A stretch of 14,852 nt of DNA from the NCBI GenBank assembly GCA_015478675.1, contig JADMIH010000093.1, positions 1 to 14,852 of the forward strand. Direction: 5' to 3'. A model generated the notes under the pieces. It ran no database searches and had not been told where the DNA came from. It saw only the letters and a list, made by a program, of their open reading frames with translations. Shown piece by piece: positions 14,127-14,852 of the stretch. Each line of letters begins with the position of its first letter. Position 1 is the first letter of the stretch. A program made the position numbers and the translations under genes. The stretch is from Chloroflexota bacterium. Lineage in GTDB: Bacteria; Chloroflexota; Chloroflexia; QHBQ01; JADMIH01.

Positions 14127-14699
14127 TTACTGGCCCGCGGAGTTTATGTAATCTGTGGCCTGTGAAGCGAGGGTGGTGCCGGGGGCCAGCTTCAGCACCA
14201 TGCGCCATTCGCGTAGCGCGTCCTGCATGCGCGGGGGATTGAGCTTGCTCAGGGAAAGACCCAGGAGAAGGTGGATTTGGGGGCTGTCAGGTGAGAGAGC
14301 GGCGGCTTGTTGGAGGGTCGCCACTGACCGGTCGAACTTCTGCTGGTAAATATAGCTGCCCGCAAGCTTCTGGAGGATCGCCACGTTGTGAGGGTCGAGC
14401 GTAATAGCGCGCTCGTAGTTGGCCTGGGCCTGCGGGTATTGCCCGGCAGCGTAATAGAAGTCGGCCAGGTTCTGGGTGCATTTGAGGTCGTTGGGGTTCG
14501 AGGCGAGGCAGGCCTGCAACTCTGCCAGTCGCTTGGCATCAGGGTCTTGGCCGGGGGTGGGCAGAGTTGTCAGCGTGGATGTCTGTTGTTTGGCGGGCAT
14601 CCCTTTGCCGGTCACGTTGTCATAAATCTGGCTGACGATCATGAACAACATGACCCACACCATCATGAGCACTATTATCCGTTTTCCCAGCAGGCTCAT
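14127..14699 (-). CDS. Membrane-anchored tetratricopeptide repeat (TPR) protein
   Basis: A 190-residue protein with one N-terminal membrane segment (about 8-25) and no lipobox, so probably a signal anchor with the rest outside the membrane. A Thr/Pro-rich linker (38-52) leads to TPR units at about 70-103 (LADFYYAAGQYPQAQANYERAITLDP-type), 104-137 and 138-172. TPRs mediate protein-protein contacts; the partner is unknown. The ATG has GAGG four bases upstream. The 153 bases upstream hold only a weak promoter candidate (GATAAT on the minus strand at 14785-14780) and the start of repeat copy D. It is separated by 178 bases from cinA, which has its own promoter. Confidence 0.85.
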   Translation of the reverse strand: MSLLGKRIIVLMMVWVMLFMIVSQIYDNVTGKGMPAKQQTSTLTTLPTPGQDPDAKRLAELQACLASNPNDLKCTQNLADFYYAAGQYPQAQANYERAITLDPHNVAILQKLAGSYIYQQKFDRSVATLQQAAALSPDSPQIHLLLGLSLSKLNPPRMQDALREWRMVLKLAPGTTLASQATDYINSAGQ

Positions 14700-14821
14700 T
14701 TTTCCTCATTGGTATAGCTATGTTAGGTGATTACCCACCGTGCGGGGGTGAGTGATCAAGGCTGAGGAGCTACAACGTTATTATCCGCCACAGATATGCA
14801 CGCGCGCAAGTTACCTATAGT

Positions 14822-14852
14822 CCGTAAATGTTCAGAGTTGGGTTAGAACCAA
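14822..14852 (+). mobile_element. Left end of a further MITE-like copy (copy D), cut by the window edge
   Basis: GTAAATGTTCAGAGTTGGG begins at about 14824 and matches the left terminal repeat of the complete copies; GTAAATGTTCAGA is the exact reverse complement of the right end of copy C. The next bases (TTAGAACC) resemble GTAGAGCA of copy B. The body should continue beyond the window. Confidence 0.6.

Overview
The window looks like a chromosomal segment of a GC-rich, probably monoderm-type environmental bacterium. A member of the Chloroflexota is my best guess. This rests on the mix of SLH-domain, PRC-barrel, Chloroflexota-style lipoprotein and molybdenum-hydroxylase genes and on the style of the intergenic repeats; no rRNA or marker protein proves it. 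Twelve of the fourteen or so recognisable transcription and coding units read on the minus strand; only plsY and a PRC-barrel gene read on the plus strand.

Region 1 (1-1000) carries fragments of a repeated, hairpin-containing element, then a clear sigma70-type promoter and a PlsY-family glycerol-3-phosphate acyltransferase gene. Region 2 (999-6620, minus strand) is a probable operon: a lipoprotein with a YtkA-like domain, the [2Fe-2S] subunit, the molybdopterin subunit and the FAD subunit of an aldehyde-oxidoreductase/xanthine-dehydrogenase-type enzyme, and a small four-helix membrane protein resembling uncharacterised 'cytochrome B' proteins. The FAD subunit resembles PaoB (YagS) and keeps four cysteines that could hold a fourth, [4Fe-4S] cluster. 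Together these suggest a molybdo-flavoenzyme that may pass electrons to the membrane.

Region 3 (6620-7530) has a complete copy of the repeated element (terminal inverted repeats plus two internal hairpins) directly upstream of an extended -10 promoter and a two-domain PRC-barrel gene. A hairpin lies between this gene and the convergent gene that follows. Region 4 (7529-11065, minus strand) is a second likely transcription unit: an XRE-cupin regulator with a strong promoter overlapped by a perfect palindrome, an MBL-fold hydrolase overlapping it by one base, and a 675-residue multi-cluster Fe-S/FAD-NAD(P) oxidoreductase with an 11-base G homopolymer in its coding sequence.

Region 5 (11080-14852) holds another complete repeat copy, then cinA followed 12 bases later by an SLH-domain surface-protein gene, then a membrane-anchored TPR protein, and at the right edge the beginning of a further repeat copy.

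The most original signal is the repeated element. It has about 13-bp terminal inverted repeats (consensus near GTAACTGTTCAGA), one or two internal perfect hairpins with an ATGAA loop, no coding capacity, and at least three complete or partial copies plus end fragments in 15 kb. It behaves like a MITE or non-autonomous element, and three of the best promoters in the window start next to its ends.
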